Of a DNA stretch of 28,069 nt, positions 1-5,332 are shown in pieces (within the stretch, counting starts at the first letter, position 1; each line of letters opens with the position of its first letter). Location of the stretch: assembly GCA_934338765.1 (NCBI GenBank), contig CAKRHL010000009.1, positions 1 to 28,069 on the forward strand, given 5' to 3'. The DNA is from an uncultured Lachnospiraceae bacterium. Its GTDB lineage: Bacteria > Bacillota > Clostridia > Lachnospirales > Lachnospiraceae. A model generated the notes under the pieces. That model was not told the DNA's origin, did not search any database, and saw nothing but the letters and a program-made list of their open reading frames with translations. A program made the translations under genes and the position numbers.

Positions 1-128
1 TTCCTATACCAACCCCTGCTTTATTATATCAATATTTAACGACAATATCTGTCACTTTAATCACAATTATAATCCCCTTAAATCATTTCTGATTCCTTTA
101 ATTTTATTATAACTATTATAAAGTAAAC

Positions 129-160
129 CAGCAAAGCAGTTTTACCAAACCGCCTTGCTG
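129..160 (-). terminator. imperfect hairpin after the glycine-zipper peptide gene
   Basis: Outer arms CAGCAA (129-134) and TTGCTG (155-160) pair, with further short pairs inside separated by single mismatches. It lies 36 nt beyond the stop of the 196-369 gene on the minus strand, where a terminator is expected. The U-tract that follows is poor (GTTTACTTT), so this is only a possible terminator. The rest of 1-195 is AT-rich with no convincing gene; a TATAAT-like minus-strand -10 at 23-28 could drive a gene beyond the left edge. Confidence 0.3.
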
Positions 161-195
161 ATCAGCGATAAAATTTCTTATCTCAAGTACCTGAT

Positions 196-369
196 CTAAT
201 CAGAAAAAATTCCTGCAATACATCCTACAGCACCACCAACAGTTGCTCCCAGCCCCGATGTCACCGGTCCGCCCAAAGCGCCGATCGCTGCACCAATACT
301 TCCCCCGGCAGCTGCTCCTGTTGCTCCTCCTGTTAATACGTTTCCACATTTGTCCTTAAAATCTGACAT
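196..369 (-). CDS. 57-residue glycine-zipper bacteriocin-like peptide
   Basis: A short frame opens with ATG at 369, eight bases after an AAAGGAGG ribosome binding site, and ends at TAG 196-198. The peptide has a charged head (MSDFKDKCGN), then a small-residue hydrophobic body. Glycines recur every fourth residue at 14, 18, 22, 26, 30, 34 and again at 41, 45, 49, 53: eight overlapping GxxxG motifs. Cysteines lie at 8 and 50. GxxxG chains are known in membrane-inserting class II bacteriocins and other glycine-zipper peptides. LTGG at 12-15 resembles a double-glycine cleavage site, but the leader would be only 15 residues and lacks the usual leader consensus, so export is uncertain. No transporter or immunity gene is visible; it may lie beyond the left edge. 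The bacteriocin role is inference; a small membrane peptide or toxin is the alternative. A palindrome GTTGTAATACAAC at 406-418 lies just upstream. Confidence 0.7.
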   Translation of the reverse strand: MSDFKDKCGNVLTGGATGAAAGGSIGAAIGALGGPVTSGLGATVGGAVGCIAGIFSD

Positions 370-417
370 AATATCATCCTCCTTTTATTCTTCACTGTTT
401 AAAATGTTGTAATACAA

Positions 418-468
418 CTATTCAATGGTAACTCTGCCTACATCAAAAACCTCAACAAATTTTCTCAA
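418..468 (-). CDS. possible 16-residue peptide
   Basis: A TTG codon at 468 follows a strong AAAGGAGG with 9 nt spacing and opens MRKFVEVFDVGRVTIE, ending at TAG 418-420. The ribosome binding site starts right at the stop of the preceding tiny frame (487-567), as in an operon. Nothing in the peptide is recognised. The main support is the good ribosome binding site and the chain of similar frames around it. It could equally be a remnant of a decayed gene. Confidence 0.25.
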   Translation of the reverse strand: MRKFVEVFDVGRVTIE

Positions 469-486
469 TCTAATGCACCTCCTTTA

Positions 487-567
487 CTACGGATCACAAG
501 CTTCCATAACGAAATTAACTGCATCTTCAATTTGAATCTCTGCTGAAGCAGGGGGAAATGCAACCAC
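487..567 (-). CDS. possible 26-residue peptide
   Basis: The frame starts at GTG 567 and ends at TAG 487-489. Its composition looks protein-like (MVAFPPASAEIQIEDAVNFV at the start, an EACDP end). The upstream GGGAGGG is only 3 nt from the GTG, closer than ideal, and two in-frame stops precede it. It may be a real small peptide in the tiny-gene run or the tail of a decayed gene. Function unknown. Confidence 0.25.
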   Translation of the reverse strand: MVAFPPASAEIQIEDAVNFVMEACDP

Positions 568-595
568 ATTCCCTCCCTATCAGCAAGCCCTGAAA

Positions 596-670
596 TTAAT
601 CACAAAAATTGTCATCCGACAACAAACAGATCACTTTCAAGGGACACAAAACACATCCACATGATTTCAT
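596..670 (-). CDS. possible 24-residue cysteine-rich peptide
   Basis: ATG at 670 is preceded by GGGAGGTGAGAGC, a good ribosome binding site, and the frame closes at TAA 596-598. Five of 24 residues are cysteine (positions 4, 6, 9, 15, 23), starting CxCxxC, with an acidic end (SDDNFCD). The 67-nt gap from the hicB stop contains a plausible promoter (714-741). The peptide could be a metal-binding or disulphide-bonded secreted peptide or a ribosomal peptide precursor, but no family is recognised. It is the first member of a run of four tiny frames on this strand. Confidence 0.35.
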   Translation of the reverse strand: MKSCGCVLCPLKVICLLSDDNFCD

Positions 671-713
671 GCTCTCACCTCCCAATACTGTGATGAAAAA
701 TTAATTGTTCCAT

Positions 714-741
714 AATATAATTAAATTTTCATCCCATTCAA
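714..741 (-). promoter_or_regulatory. possible promoter of the tiny-peptide run
   Basis: On the minus strand TTGAAT (736-741) and TATATT (714-719) are separated by 16 nt. The -35 overlaps the end of hicB, so transcription would start about 40 nt before the cysteine-rich peptide. This is only a consensus match. Confidence 0.35.
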
Positions 742-1118
742 GGCTCTATGCCCAGTTCCTCTTTCAACCCTCTAACCATCGCGGCGGAGTAATTAAGCTT
801 GTTTTCCTTGGCCAAAATATCAAGCCACTGAGGTATTGTCACATTTTTCTTAACGTAAATCTCTTTGGACGAATTCCTGTAGTAGGGCATCCATATATGA
901 ATATAAATAACATCCTGTGTGCATGATGGTTTTGGAAGCTCCTGGCCTCTGCTCTCATAGTCAAGAATTGCTAATGCCAAACACTCCTGTGCCGCACAAA
1001 TAGCTTTTTCCTCTGTCGTCTCCTCTATCCATCCTGCATCTGGAAAGTCTATAAATTCAATATGATAACAACCGTCCTCTGATGTTATCGTTGCCGGATA
1101 CACATAATTTTCTTTCAT
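738..1118 (-). CDS. hicB: HicB-family antitoxin
   Basis: Encodes the antitoxin of a type II HicAB system: it binds the HicA ribonuclease, blocks it, and represses its own promoter. The 126 residues have the partially degraded RNase-H-like HicB domain at the N-terminus (YPATITSEDGCYHIEFIDFP, then ATTEEKA-type helix residues and LALAILDYESRGQELPKPS) and a C-terminal ribbon-helix-helix-like DNA-binding segment (NVTIPQWLDILAKENKLNYS). ATG 1118 is chosen because GAGGTGAGAGAA precedes it and because the frame's further N-terminal extension runs through the promoter and operator at 1158-1198. Unusually, the HicA partner is not co-directional but lies divergently at 1357-1551, so the pair is split into two transcripts. 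Family assignment is strong; functional pairing with the divergent HicA is inferred from adjacency. Confidence 0.9.
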   Translation of the reverse strand: MKENYVYPATITSEDGCYHIEFIDFPDAGWIEETTEEKAICAAQECLALAILDYESRGQELPKPSCTQDVIYIHIWMPYYRNSSKEIYVKKNVTIPQWLDILAKENKLNYSAAMVRGLKEELGIEP

Positions 1119-1157
1119 TTCTCTCACCTCAATGAAGATTCTAATCTGTATTTCATT

Positions 1158-1198
1158 GTTACAATACATATCATAATACGTATTGTAACTTCTGTCAA
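1158..1198 (-). promoter_or_regulatory. hicB promoter overlapped by a perfect inverted repeat (operator)
   Basis: On the minus strand TTGACA (1193-1198) is followed after exactly 17 nt by TATGAT (1170-1175), a near-consensus sigma-A promoter 50 nt upstream of hicB. A perfect 10-bp inverted repeat, GTTACAATAC (1158-1167) and GTATTGTAAC (1180-1189), spans the -10 and most of the spacer, where bound protein would block RNA polymerase. HicB proteins with a ribbon-helix-helix domain are known to bind such repeats. A-tracts just upstream (1203-1234) could act as an UP element. Confidence 0.8.
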
Positions 1199-1242
1199 CA
1201 CCTTTTTTTAATTTTTTTATTTTTTGTTTTTTTAACTACTTA

Positions 1243-1271
1243 TTGAAATCTTTCGTTATCTGGCTTATAAT
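1243..1271 (+). promoter_or_regulatory. hicA promoter
   Basis: TTGAAA (1243-1248), 17 nt, TATAAT (1266-1271) is a strong sigma-A promoter giving a leader of about 80 nt before hicA. It is back to back with the hicB promoter, and the four T-tracts at 1203-1234 lie between the two. The perfect inverted repeat covers only the hicB promoter, so hicA may not be controlled by the same site. Confidence 0.75.
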
Positions 1272-1356
1272 ATAAGGACGGAATGTGTGACTTTTATCTG
1301 TAAAACGGATTAATAAGTTTATATGTTACTATTAACTGTTTTAAAGGAGGTCGCAT

Positions 1357-1551
1357 ATGACATTTCGTGAAATCGAGAAGATACTTAAAGCAAATGATTG
1401 GAAACTGATCCGCCAGACAGGTTCTCATCGTCAATACCGTAAGGTTGGCGTAGCTTGTCCCATTGTGGTTCCAGATCACGGTGGACGCGATCTTACCATT
1501 GGTTTGTTAAAGGATCTCGAGAAAAAAACGGGCCTGTCTCTTCGGAGATAG
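1357..1551 (+). CDS. hicA: HicA-family mRNA interferase toxin
   Basis: A 64-residue HicA toxin, a double-stranded-RNA-binding-fold ribonuclease that cleaves mRNA when not bound by HicB. It shows the family pattern: N-terminal REIEKILKANDWKLIRQTGS, the catalytic-type histidine in GSHRQY (His24), VVPDHGGRDL, and C-terminal IGLLKDLEKKTGL. ATG 1357 follows AAAGGAGG with ideal spacing. The usual length is about 60-85 residues, so it is full length. It is transcribed away from hicB on its own promoter and terminator. In typical hicAB operons the two genes are co-transcribed, so the divergent layout is unusual. Confidence 0.92.
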   Translation: MTFREIEKILKANDWKLIRQTGSHRQYRKVGVACPIVVPDHGGRDLTIGLLKDLEKKTGLSLRR

Positions 1552-1562
1552 GTCCGTTTTTC
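1525..1562 (+). terminator. bidirectional intrinsic terminator after hicA
   Basis: Stem AACGGGCCTGTCTC / GAGATAGGTCCGTT with a TTCG loop (1527-1559), followed by five T on the plus strand and preceded by seven A, so it can also stop minus-strand transcripts. The hairpin includes the last codons and the stop of hicA. It sits between convergent hicA and the anti-sigma gene ending at 1637. Confidence 0.85.
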
Positions 1563-1636
1563 ACATTATCCATTATAATAACTGCTATCCGTGTACTTAC
1601 ACTAAATCTGCATATCTTCTTATCTGCATTATAGGT

Positions 1637-2572
1637 CTACTCATATCCATCCTCATTAATAATGGTGGAGATCACAGAAAATTCCATACAATTTTCCCTT
1701 GTTGTTTTTTCCAGGGAAATGCTCCTGGCAATTTTCTTCATATCCTTTTCTGATAAGCCATCTCCTCCGATAATTTCCATACAGTATCCAACATTCTCAT
1801 CAAAGATCCAGATAGTGTTTTCTCTATTATCCTCTACATACATTCGTTCCGCCTTCGTCTGAGCCTCCGCAGGACGTATCCCCTTAAAATAATATGCCCT
1901 GTTTTCTCCGATCGTCATTTTTTCTATGTCTTTGATATATTTCATCCGTACATTTTTCGCACGATTGATATAATACACACTGACCGAAAAATCCTTATCT
2001 GTATATTTTTCCATAGATTTCCATATTTTTTTCTTCTTTTTAGGATCTGTTTCTTTTACAAGCCTCTTCCTTAGTTTATTATGCTCCGCCTCTTTATATT
2101 GAAAAAGAACATTCCCGTAGTAATCCGTATACTTCGTTGGACGTTTCCAGATAGTATAATCCTTTCCCAGCCTCAATGCTTCTTTATTGTATGACAGCTT
2201 TACATAATAATTAGGATGGGCATTCCGGATATACTTTGCCAAAGTATCTTTCGCTTCACGCTCCATAGTATATTCATATCCCAGAGTTTCTCCGTATTTC
2301 TTATAAAAATGCAATATGGCCACATGGTCCTTTGCTTCCCTTTCCACGCTATAAGTAAAATGTGTATTCAGCTTCTGGGATGCATAACCTCCCACCGGAA
2401 GGATCACCACCAGCGCAGCGGCAACAATCGCTGCTGCCATCATAAGCCGCGGATGCTTATGCTCCGCCTGCCTTGTCTCACCTGCCCCAGTAATTTCACT
2501 CAGGATCTCACTTTTTCTCTCCCCCGATACCCTGACATGATCATACATATCCCGATAATCTTTTATACTCAT
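1637..2572 (-). CDS. membrane protein, probable anti-sigma factor of the upstream ECF sigma
   Basis: The 311-residue product has a short N-terminal cytoplasmic part (MSIKDYRDMYDHVRVSGERK to about residue 40), one membrane segment (about 42-62, LMMAAAIVAAALVVILPVGG) and a large outer domain of about 245 residues rich in Lys, Tyr and Glu. That is the layout of ECF anti-sigma proteins, which hold the sigma factor at the membrane and release it on envelope stress. ATG 2572 follows AAAAAAAGGAGGAATATT, which fixes the start; the frame extends further upstream only because it runs through a repeat element. It lies downstream of the sigma gene (2773-3258), separated by about 200 nt holding that element. 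No sequence family was recognised with certainty, so the role rests on topology and gene order. Confidence 0.7.
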   Translation of the reverse strand: MSIKDYRDMYDHVRVSGERKSEILSEITGAGETRQAEHKHPRLMMAAAIVAAALVVILPVGGYASQKLNTHFTYSVEREAKDHVAILHFYKKYGETLGYEYTMEREAKDTLAKYIRNAHPNYYVKLSYNKEALRLGKDYTIWKRPTKYTDYYGNVLFQYKEAEHNKLRKRLVKETDPKKKKKIWKSMEKYTDKDFSVSVYYINRAKNVRMKYIKDIEKMTIGENRAYYFKGIRPAEAQTKAERMYVEDNRENTIWIFDENVGYCMEIIGGDGLSEKDMKKIARSISLEKTTRENCMEFSVISTIINEDGYE

Positions 2573-2576
2573 AATA

Positions 2577-2771
2577 TTCCTCCTTTTTTTCGTAGATGCT
2601 TTGCATCGAAGAAAGTGCGAGCAAAATCTCAAATTTTGCTCTGCAATCAACGCTGCTTTGTGGTGCCTGCGCCACAAACAGCCGTGTGATAAAATACTGC
2701 ATCAGCAGTATTTTTCACACTTTCCTCCTTTTTTTTCGTAGATGCTTTGCATCGAAGAAAGTGCGAGCAAA
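2577..2771 (-). repeat. palindrome-rich element with 49/50-nt direct repeats at both ends
   Basis: Two near-identical copies (2577-2625 and 2722-2771, differing by one T in a T7/T8 run) flank a core of hairpins. Each copy holds GATGC-TTT-GCATC and, read on the minus strand, ends in AAAAAAAGGAGGA, i.e. a ribosome binding site. The left copy supplies the ribosome binding site of the anti-sigma gene. The core has a 16-bp stem with one bulge (2684-2700 against 2705-2720), TTTGTGG/CCACAAA (2657-2678) and GCAAAAT/ATTTTGC (2621-2639). The look is that of a dispersed palindromic element inserted, or tandemly duplicated, between sigma and anti-sigma genes. Whether it is dispersed in the genome cannot be seen here. 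Confidence 0.7.
2647..2718 (-). CDS. possible 23-codon mini-gene inside the repeat element
   Basis: The right copy's GGAGG is followed after 5 nt by GTG 2718 and a 23-codon frame to TGA 2647-2649 (ending VCGAGTTKQR). It could be translated to couple sigma and anti-sigma synthesis, but the codons are those of the hairpins, so it may simply be an accident of the element. Confidence 0.2.
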   Translation of the reverse strand: MKNTADAVFYHTAVCGAGTTKQR

Positions 2772-2772
2772 C

Positions 2773-3258
2773 CTAAAGTCCCACAACTCCCGGCTCCAGC
2801 GATTCCCGCAGCTTCTCCCTGCCCCGTTTCAAACGCATTTTCACTGCCGAAGTGCTGCACCGCAGGATCTGTCCGATTTCACGTACACTGTATCCCTCAT
2901 AATAATAAAGATACAGCACCAGACGATACTTTTCAGGTAATGCTGCTACTTCCTTCCAGATTTCCTTTTGATCCTCCTGCCAGCCAAATATTTCCTCCGG
3001 TATATTCTCATCGAACTCCTGCCTTTTTTGATTCCAACGAGACCGCAGATGATCCTTTGACAGATTGACCGCTACCCGTAGCAGCCAGCGCTTGACGTGC
3101 TCCTCTGACGTAAATTCCCCCTCCTGACGATACAGCCGCACAAATGTCTCCTGTGCCACATCCTCTGCATCCGCCGGATTTTTTACGTAGGTAAAGGAAA
3201 GCCGGTAAACGAAATCAAAATGCCTGTTATAGCAGCTCTCAAACTCCTCTTTATTCAA
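2773..3258 (-). CDS. ECF-type RNA polymerase sigma factor (sigma-70 family)
   Basis: A 161-residue ECF sigma factor directing RNA polymerase to stress promoters. Region 2 is seen in the first 70 residues (YNRHFDFVYRLSFTYVKNPA, DAEDVAQETFVRLYR, WLLRVAVNLSKDHLRS); region 4 in the last 60 (LPEKYRLVLYLYYYEGYSVR, EIGQILRCSTSAVKMRLKRG). The first codon is TTG (3258), preceded by AGGGGGAG at suitable distance; no closer ATG exists. The downstream gene (1637-2572) is a one-pass membrane protein, the expected anti-sigma partner. Two candidate promoters lie upstream: a sigma-A-like one at 3413-3441 and an ECF-like one at 3283-3311 that could be autoregulatory. The regulon is unknown. Confidence 0.92.
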   Translation of the reverse strand: MNKEEFESCYNRHFDFVYRLSFTYVKNPADAEDVAQETFVRLYRQEGEFTSEEHVKRWLLRVAVNLSKDHLRSRWNQKRQEFDENIPEEIFGWQEDQKEIWKEVAALPEKYRLVLYLYYYEGYSVREIGQILRCSTSAVKMRLKRGREKLRESLEPGVVGL

Positions 3259-3282
3259 ATTTCGTCTCCCCCTTTCACTTGA

Positions 3283-3311
3283 TATACGAATGATATTTTC
3301 AAAAGGTCACA
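3283..3311 (-). promoter_or_regulatory. possible autoregulated ECF promoter
   Basis: On the minus strand TGTGACC (3305-3311) is followed by CGTATA (3283-3288) after 16 nt, the layout of many ECF promoters (AAC-type -35, CGTA-type -10). The -10 is 25 nt from the sigma start codon. The -35 match is loose. Confidence 0.3.
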
Positions 3312-3324
3312 ATTCAGGCAAAAT

Positions 3325-3384
3325 TTATACAAGCTCAAACCCCGCATACGGATCATCCACGATCCCGGATCTGGCGAGCCACAT
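3325..3384 (-). CDS. possible 19-codon leader frame upstream of the sigma gene
   Basis: ATG 3384 to TAA 3325-3327 encodes MWLARSGIVDDPYAGFELV, and the frame stays open about 11 codons further upstream. It looks protein-like, but a GGGAAGG lies directly against the ATG without normal spacing. It sits in the leader downstream of the 3413-3441 promoter. It could be a leader peptide, part of a dispersed element or the tail of a lost gene. Confidence 0.25.
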   Translation of the reverse strand: MWLARSGIVDDPYAGFELV

Positions 3385-3412
3385 CCTTCCCGAATTCTTG
3401 TCAGTTTTCTGT

Positions 3413-3441
3413 AGTATATCTTAATTTCGGGAAACTACCAA
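3413..3441 (-). promoter_or_regulatory. promoter of the first sigma/anti-sigma operon with a box in the spacer
   Basis: On the minus strand TTGGTA (3436-3441), 17 nt, TATACT (3413-3418). The spacer contains TTTCCCGAAA (the box at 3425-3435 read on this strand). Transcription would start near 3406, leaving a leader of about 150 nt before the TTG of the sigma gene. Confidence 0.5.
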
Positions 3442-3503
3442 GAAATAGACGGGAGTTTCGGGAAATTTTAGGAAATCTGTTTATTATTTCCCGAAATTTC
3501 CTA
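3425..3503. repeat. cluster of TTTC(G)GGAAA boxes, likely operator
   Basis: TTTCGGGAAAC (3425-3435), TTTCGGGAAAT (3456-3466) and its reverse complement ATTTCCCGAAA (3486-3496) occur within 72 nt. A second small module, TAGGAAAT, follows the middle box (3469-3476) and its inverse ATTTCCTA follows the last (3496-3503). One box lies inside the promoter spacer, the other two upstream of it. The array looks like sites for a dimeric regulator; the middle and last boxes could also pair as an RNA hairpin. Confidence 0.5.
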
Positions 3504-3508
3504 CACAC

Positions 3509-3546
3509 AAAAAAACGGCAGTGCTACTTTTTAACAGCACTGCCGT
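3509..3546 (-). terminator. terminator of the second sigma/anti-sigma operon
   Basis: A perfect 11-bp stem, ACGGCAGTGCT (3515-3525) and AGCACTGCCGT (3536-3546), with a 10-nt loop, followed on the minus strand by seven T. It lies 37 nt past the stop of the 3583-4557 gene. Confidence 0.9.
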
Positions 3547-3582
3547 CAGGTACGGATCTATATTCGATACTCACTCTTCTGC

Positions 3583-4557
3583 TTATAGTCTTTCGAAAGC
3601 TGTAAAAACTCCCATTGTGTCTTTCAGCTGTCCCAGCTCCTTTTTCAGAGCCTTGTCATTGCAGCTGCCCGCTGCTTCTTTGTATGTCATCGCCTCAAGA
3701 TGCACGGCAACCTTAGCTGTCTCTGTTTTTTTCCCTGAATCTCCCTGATAAGTGATCTTGCAGGTAACCTGTGGACTGTCCAGCACTTCATTTTTAACAG
3801 CTGCCTCTGCAATGATCTCCTCGTCCGTCATACCTGCGGTATTATTATCCCACAGCCGCTTGTAAAGCTCCTTAGACAATTTTTTCTCGTCGCAGATCGC
3901 TACTTCCACATCCTTTCTGTCCTGATCCTCGGCAGAGATTGTAAAAGATTTATAATACTTCACCTCTTTTTTGTCTGCTCCATCCGGTACAACCTCAATA
4001 TCCACACCGTCGCTGACCTGCTTTGGTTCCTCACACTCCTCACCCTCGATCACGTAAGGCTTATTCTTGGGCTGCAGAATACGGAAACAGCCTTTATTGA
4101 CGGAATAGGTAATGGTATCCATATTCTGTCCCTCGCATACCAACGGCAGATCGATCATGTAACCGATCTCGTTGTTATCATCCGAACCACTCCATGCCTC
4201 TCCGGTCAATCCTCCTGAATAAATGGCAGCCTGTGCCTCTCCCTTTTTCAGCTCCTTTACCTCGGCAGCCTTCACCTTCATTACAAAACCACTTTCCACA
4301 TTCCGGGACGGTTCGCCGGCAGATATATCCGTTTTATGGGACAGTCCTGTATTGGATAATATCTGATCCGGCAGATTGCCAAAACCGATGCCTGCTACCA
4401 ATGCTGCACATGCCACCAGCGCAACGGCCGGTCTCACATAATTTCTCTTTTTCTTCATATGATATTCCCCCTTTTCAAACTTTACCTTGATCTCATTATC
4501 GTTTACCTCCGGGGTAAGAGCCTGCTGTAAAATCTGGTCTAATCTTTTTTCATTCAT
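3583..4557 (-). CDS. membrane anti-sigma-like protein partnered with the upstream ECF sigma
   Basis: A 324-residue protein with a cytoplasmic N-terminal part (about residues 1-40, including LDQILQQALTPEVNDNEIKV), one membrane segment (about 42-60, RPAVALVACAALVAGIGFG) and a long extracellular domain. The layout resembles clostridial and bacilli anti-sigma proteins of the DUF4179 kind, in which the short inner segment binds sigma and the outer domain senses envelope state. ATG 4557 follows GGAGGATTTGTAAT and sits 1 nt after the stop of the sigma gene, so the two are translationally coupled. The outer domain contains two cysteine-containing hydrophobic strands (LPLVCEG, VNKGCFRIL) but no recognised catalytic motif. 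Family name is tentative; partner role is well supported by gene order. Confidence 0.75.
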   Translation of the reverse strand: MNEKRLDQILQQALTPEVNDNEIKVKFEKGEYHMKKKRNYVRPAVALVACAALVAGIGFGNLPDQILSNTGLSHKTDISAGEPSRNVESGFVMKVKAAEVKELKKGEAQAAIYSGGLTGEAWSGSDDNNEIGYMIDLPLVCEGQNMDTITYSVNKGCFRILQPKNKPYVIEGEECEEPKQVSDGVDIEVVPDGADKKEVKYYKSFTISAEDQDRKDVEVAICDEKKLSKELYKRLWDNNTAGMTDEEIIAEAAVKNEVLDSPQVTCKITYQGDSGKKTETAKVAVHLEAMTYKEAAGSCNDKALKKELGQLKDTMGVFTAFERL

Positions 4558-4558
4558 A

Positions 4559-5134
4559 TTACAAATCCTCCATTTGCCGGCAACCTTCATTCTCCGGGCC
4601 GTCAGGCATAATAACTGCCAATCTTGTTCTCAGGATACTCTTTGCTTTCCGCATCCTGCTTTTTACGGTGCTTTCCGGAATATGCAGACATTCTGCAATC
4701 TCCTTAAACTTTAGTCCCGCAGAATAGTAAAGATAGACAACTGTACGGTATTTTTGCGGTAATGCCCGCACCTGCCGCTGTACCAATTCTGTCATTTCTT
4801 TCTGCAAAAGCTGCTGCTCCGGTTCCTCCGACTTTTCCCCCGGCACCCGGCTTCCACCACTCTCCACATGCTTTTCATAGCTTTCAAACGCTGCGATCCT
4901 GTGTCTCCAGGCAAATTTCCTCTTTTTGTTTCTCCATATAAGGATGGAAACGGATAACGCATAGCTTTTCAAAGAATCCGTTTTATTTAATTTGTCCACC
5001 TGCTCCCACAGTGTCAGCATTGTGTCCTGGTAAAGATCATCTCCCTCTGCACTCCCCCCTGCATTCATCCGGCAGAATCGCAGAATATCTTTTCCGTTCT
5101 CTGACACAAACCGGTCAAATTCCTGTCTTGTCAC
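4559..5134 (-). CDS. ECF-type RNA polymerase sigma factor (sigma-70 family)
   Basis: A 191-residue ECF sigma factor. Region 2: RFVSENGKDILRFCRMNAGG then DDLYQDTMLTLWEQ; region 4: ALPQKYRTVVYLYYSAGLKF then KEIAECLHIPESTVKSRMRK. The linker (about residues 90-115) is unusually long and polar. The start is GTG 5134, preceded by AGGAAAAGGG; no ATG is closer to the domain. It is followed after one nucleotide by its probable anti-sigma factor. A weak sigma-A-like promoter (TTTAAA, 16 nt, TACAAT) lies 60-90 nt upstream on the minus strand. With the 2773-3258 gene this makes two complete ECF modules side by side, related in plan but with dissimilar anti-sigma sequences. Confidence 0.92.
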   Translation of the reverse strand: MTRQEFDRFVSENGKDILRFCRMNAGGSAEGDDLYQDTMLTLWEQVDKLNKTDSLKSYALSVSILIWRNKKRKFAWRHRIAAFESYEKHVESGGSRVPGEKSEEPEQQLLQKEMTELVQRQVRALPQKYRTVVYLYYSAGLKFKEIAECLHIPESTVKSRMRKAKSILRTRLAVIMPDGPENEGCRQMEDL

Positions 5135-5245
5135 GTTTTCCCTTTTCCTTTCCTCTTCCCTTGACGTCTCGGTTAGAATCCTTACACTTTAATATTGTAA
5201 TAACCCAAAATAAAGTTTAAATTTTTGAAAAATATTTTCCTATAC

Positions 5246-5309
5246 ACAAAAACAGCCGATCGTACTATCTCCAGACATTAATATCCCTGAAGATAGTACA
5301 TCGGCTGTT
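5246..5309 (-). terminator. terminator of the adenine deaminase gene
   Basis: AACAGCCGAT (5251-5260) pairs with ATCGGCTGTT (5300-5309) and the stem continues with GTACTATCT/AGATAGTAC after a one-base bulge, giving about 19 pairs. On the minus strand it is followed by TTTTTGTG. It lies 23 nt past the stop of ade. Confidence 0.9.
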
Positions 5310-5332
5310 CTGACATGATCACTGATATTCTG

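Noticed and set aside
1119..1169. Longer N-terminus for HicB starting at 1169
   Set aside because: It would place the start codon inside the operator next to the -10 element; ATG 1118 has a good ribosome binding site and matches family length.
2437..2677. Longer N-terminus for the anti-sigma protein starting at 2677
   Set aside because: The extension translates the palindromic repeat; the ATG at 2572 has a perfect ribosome binding site and begins the native-looking sequence.
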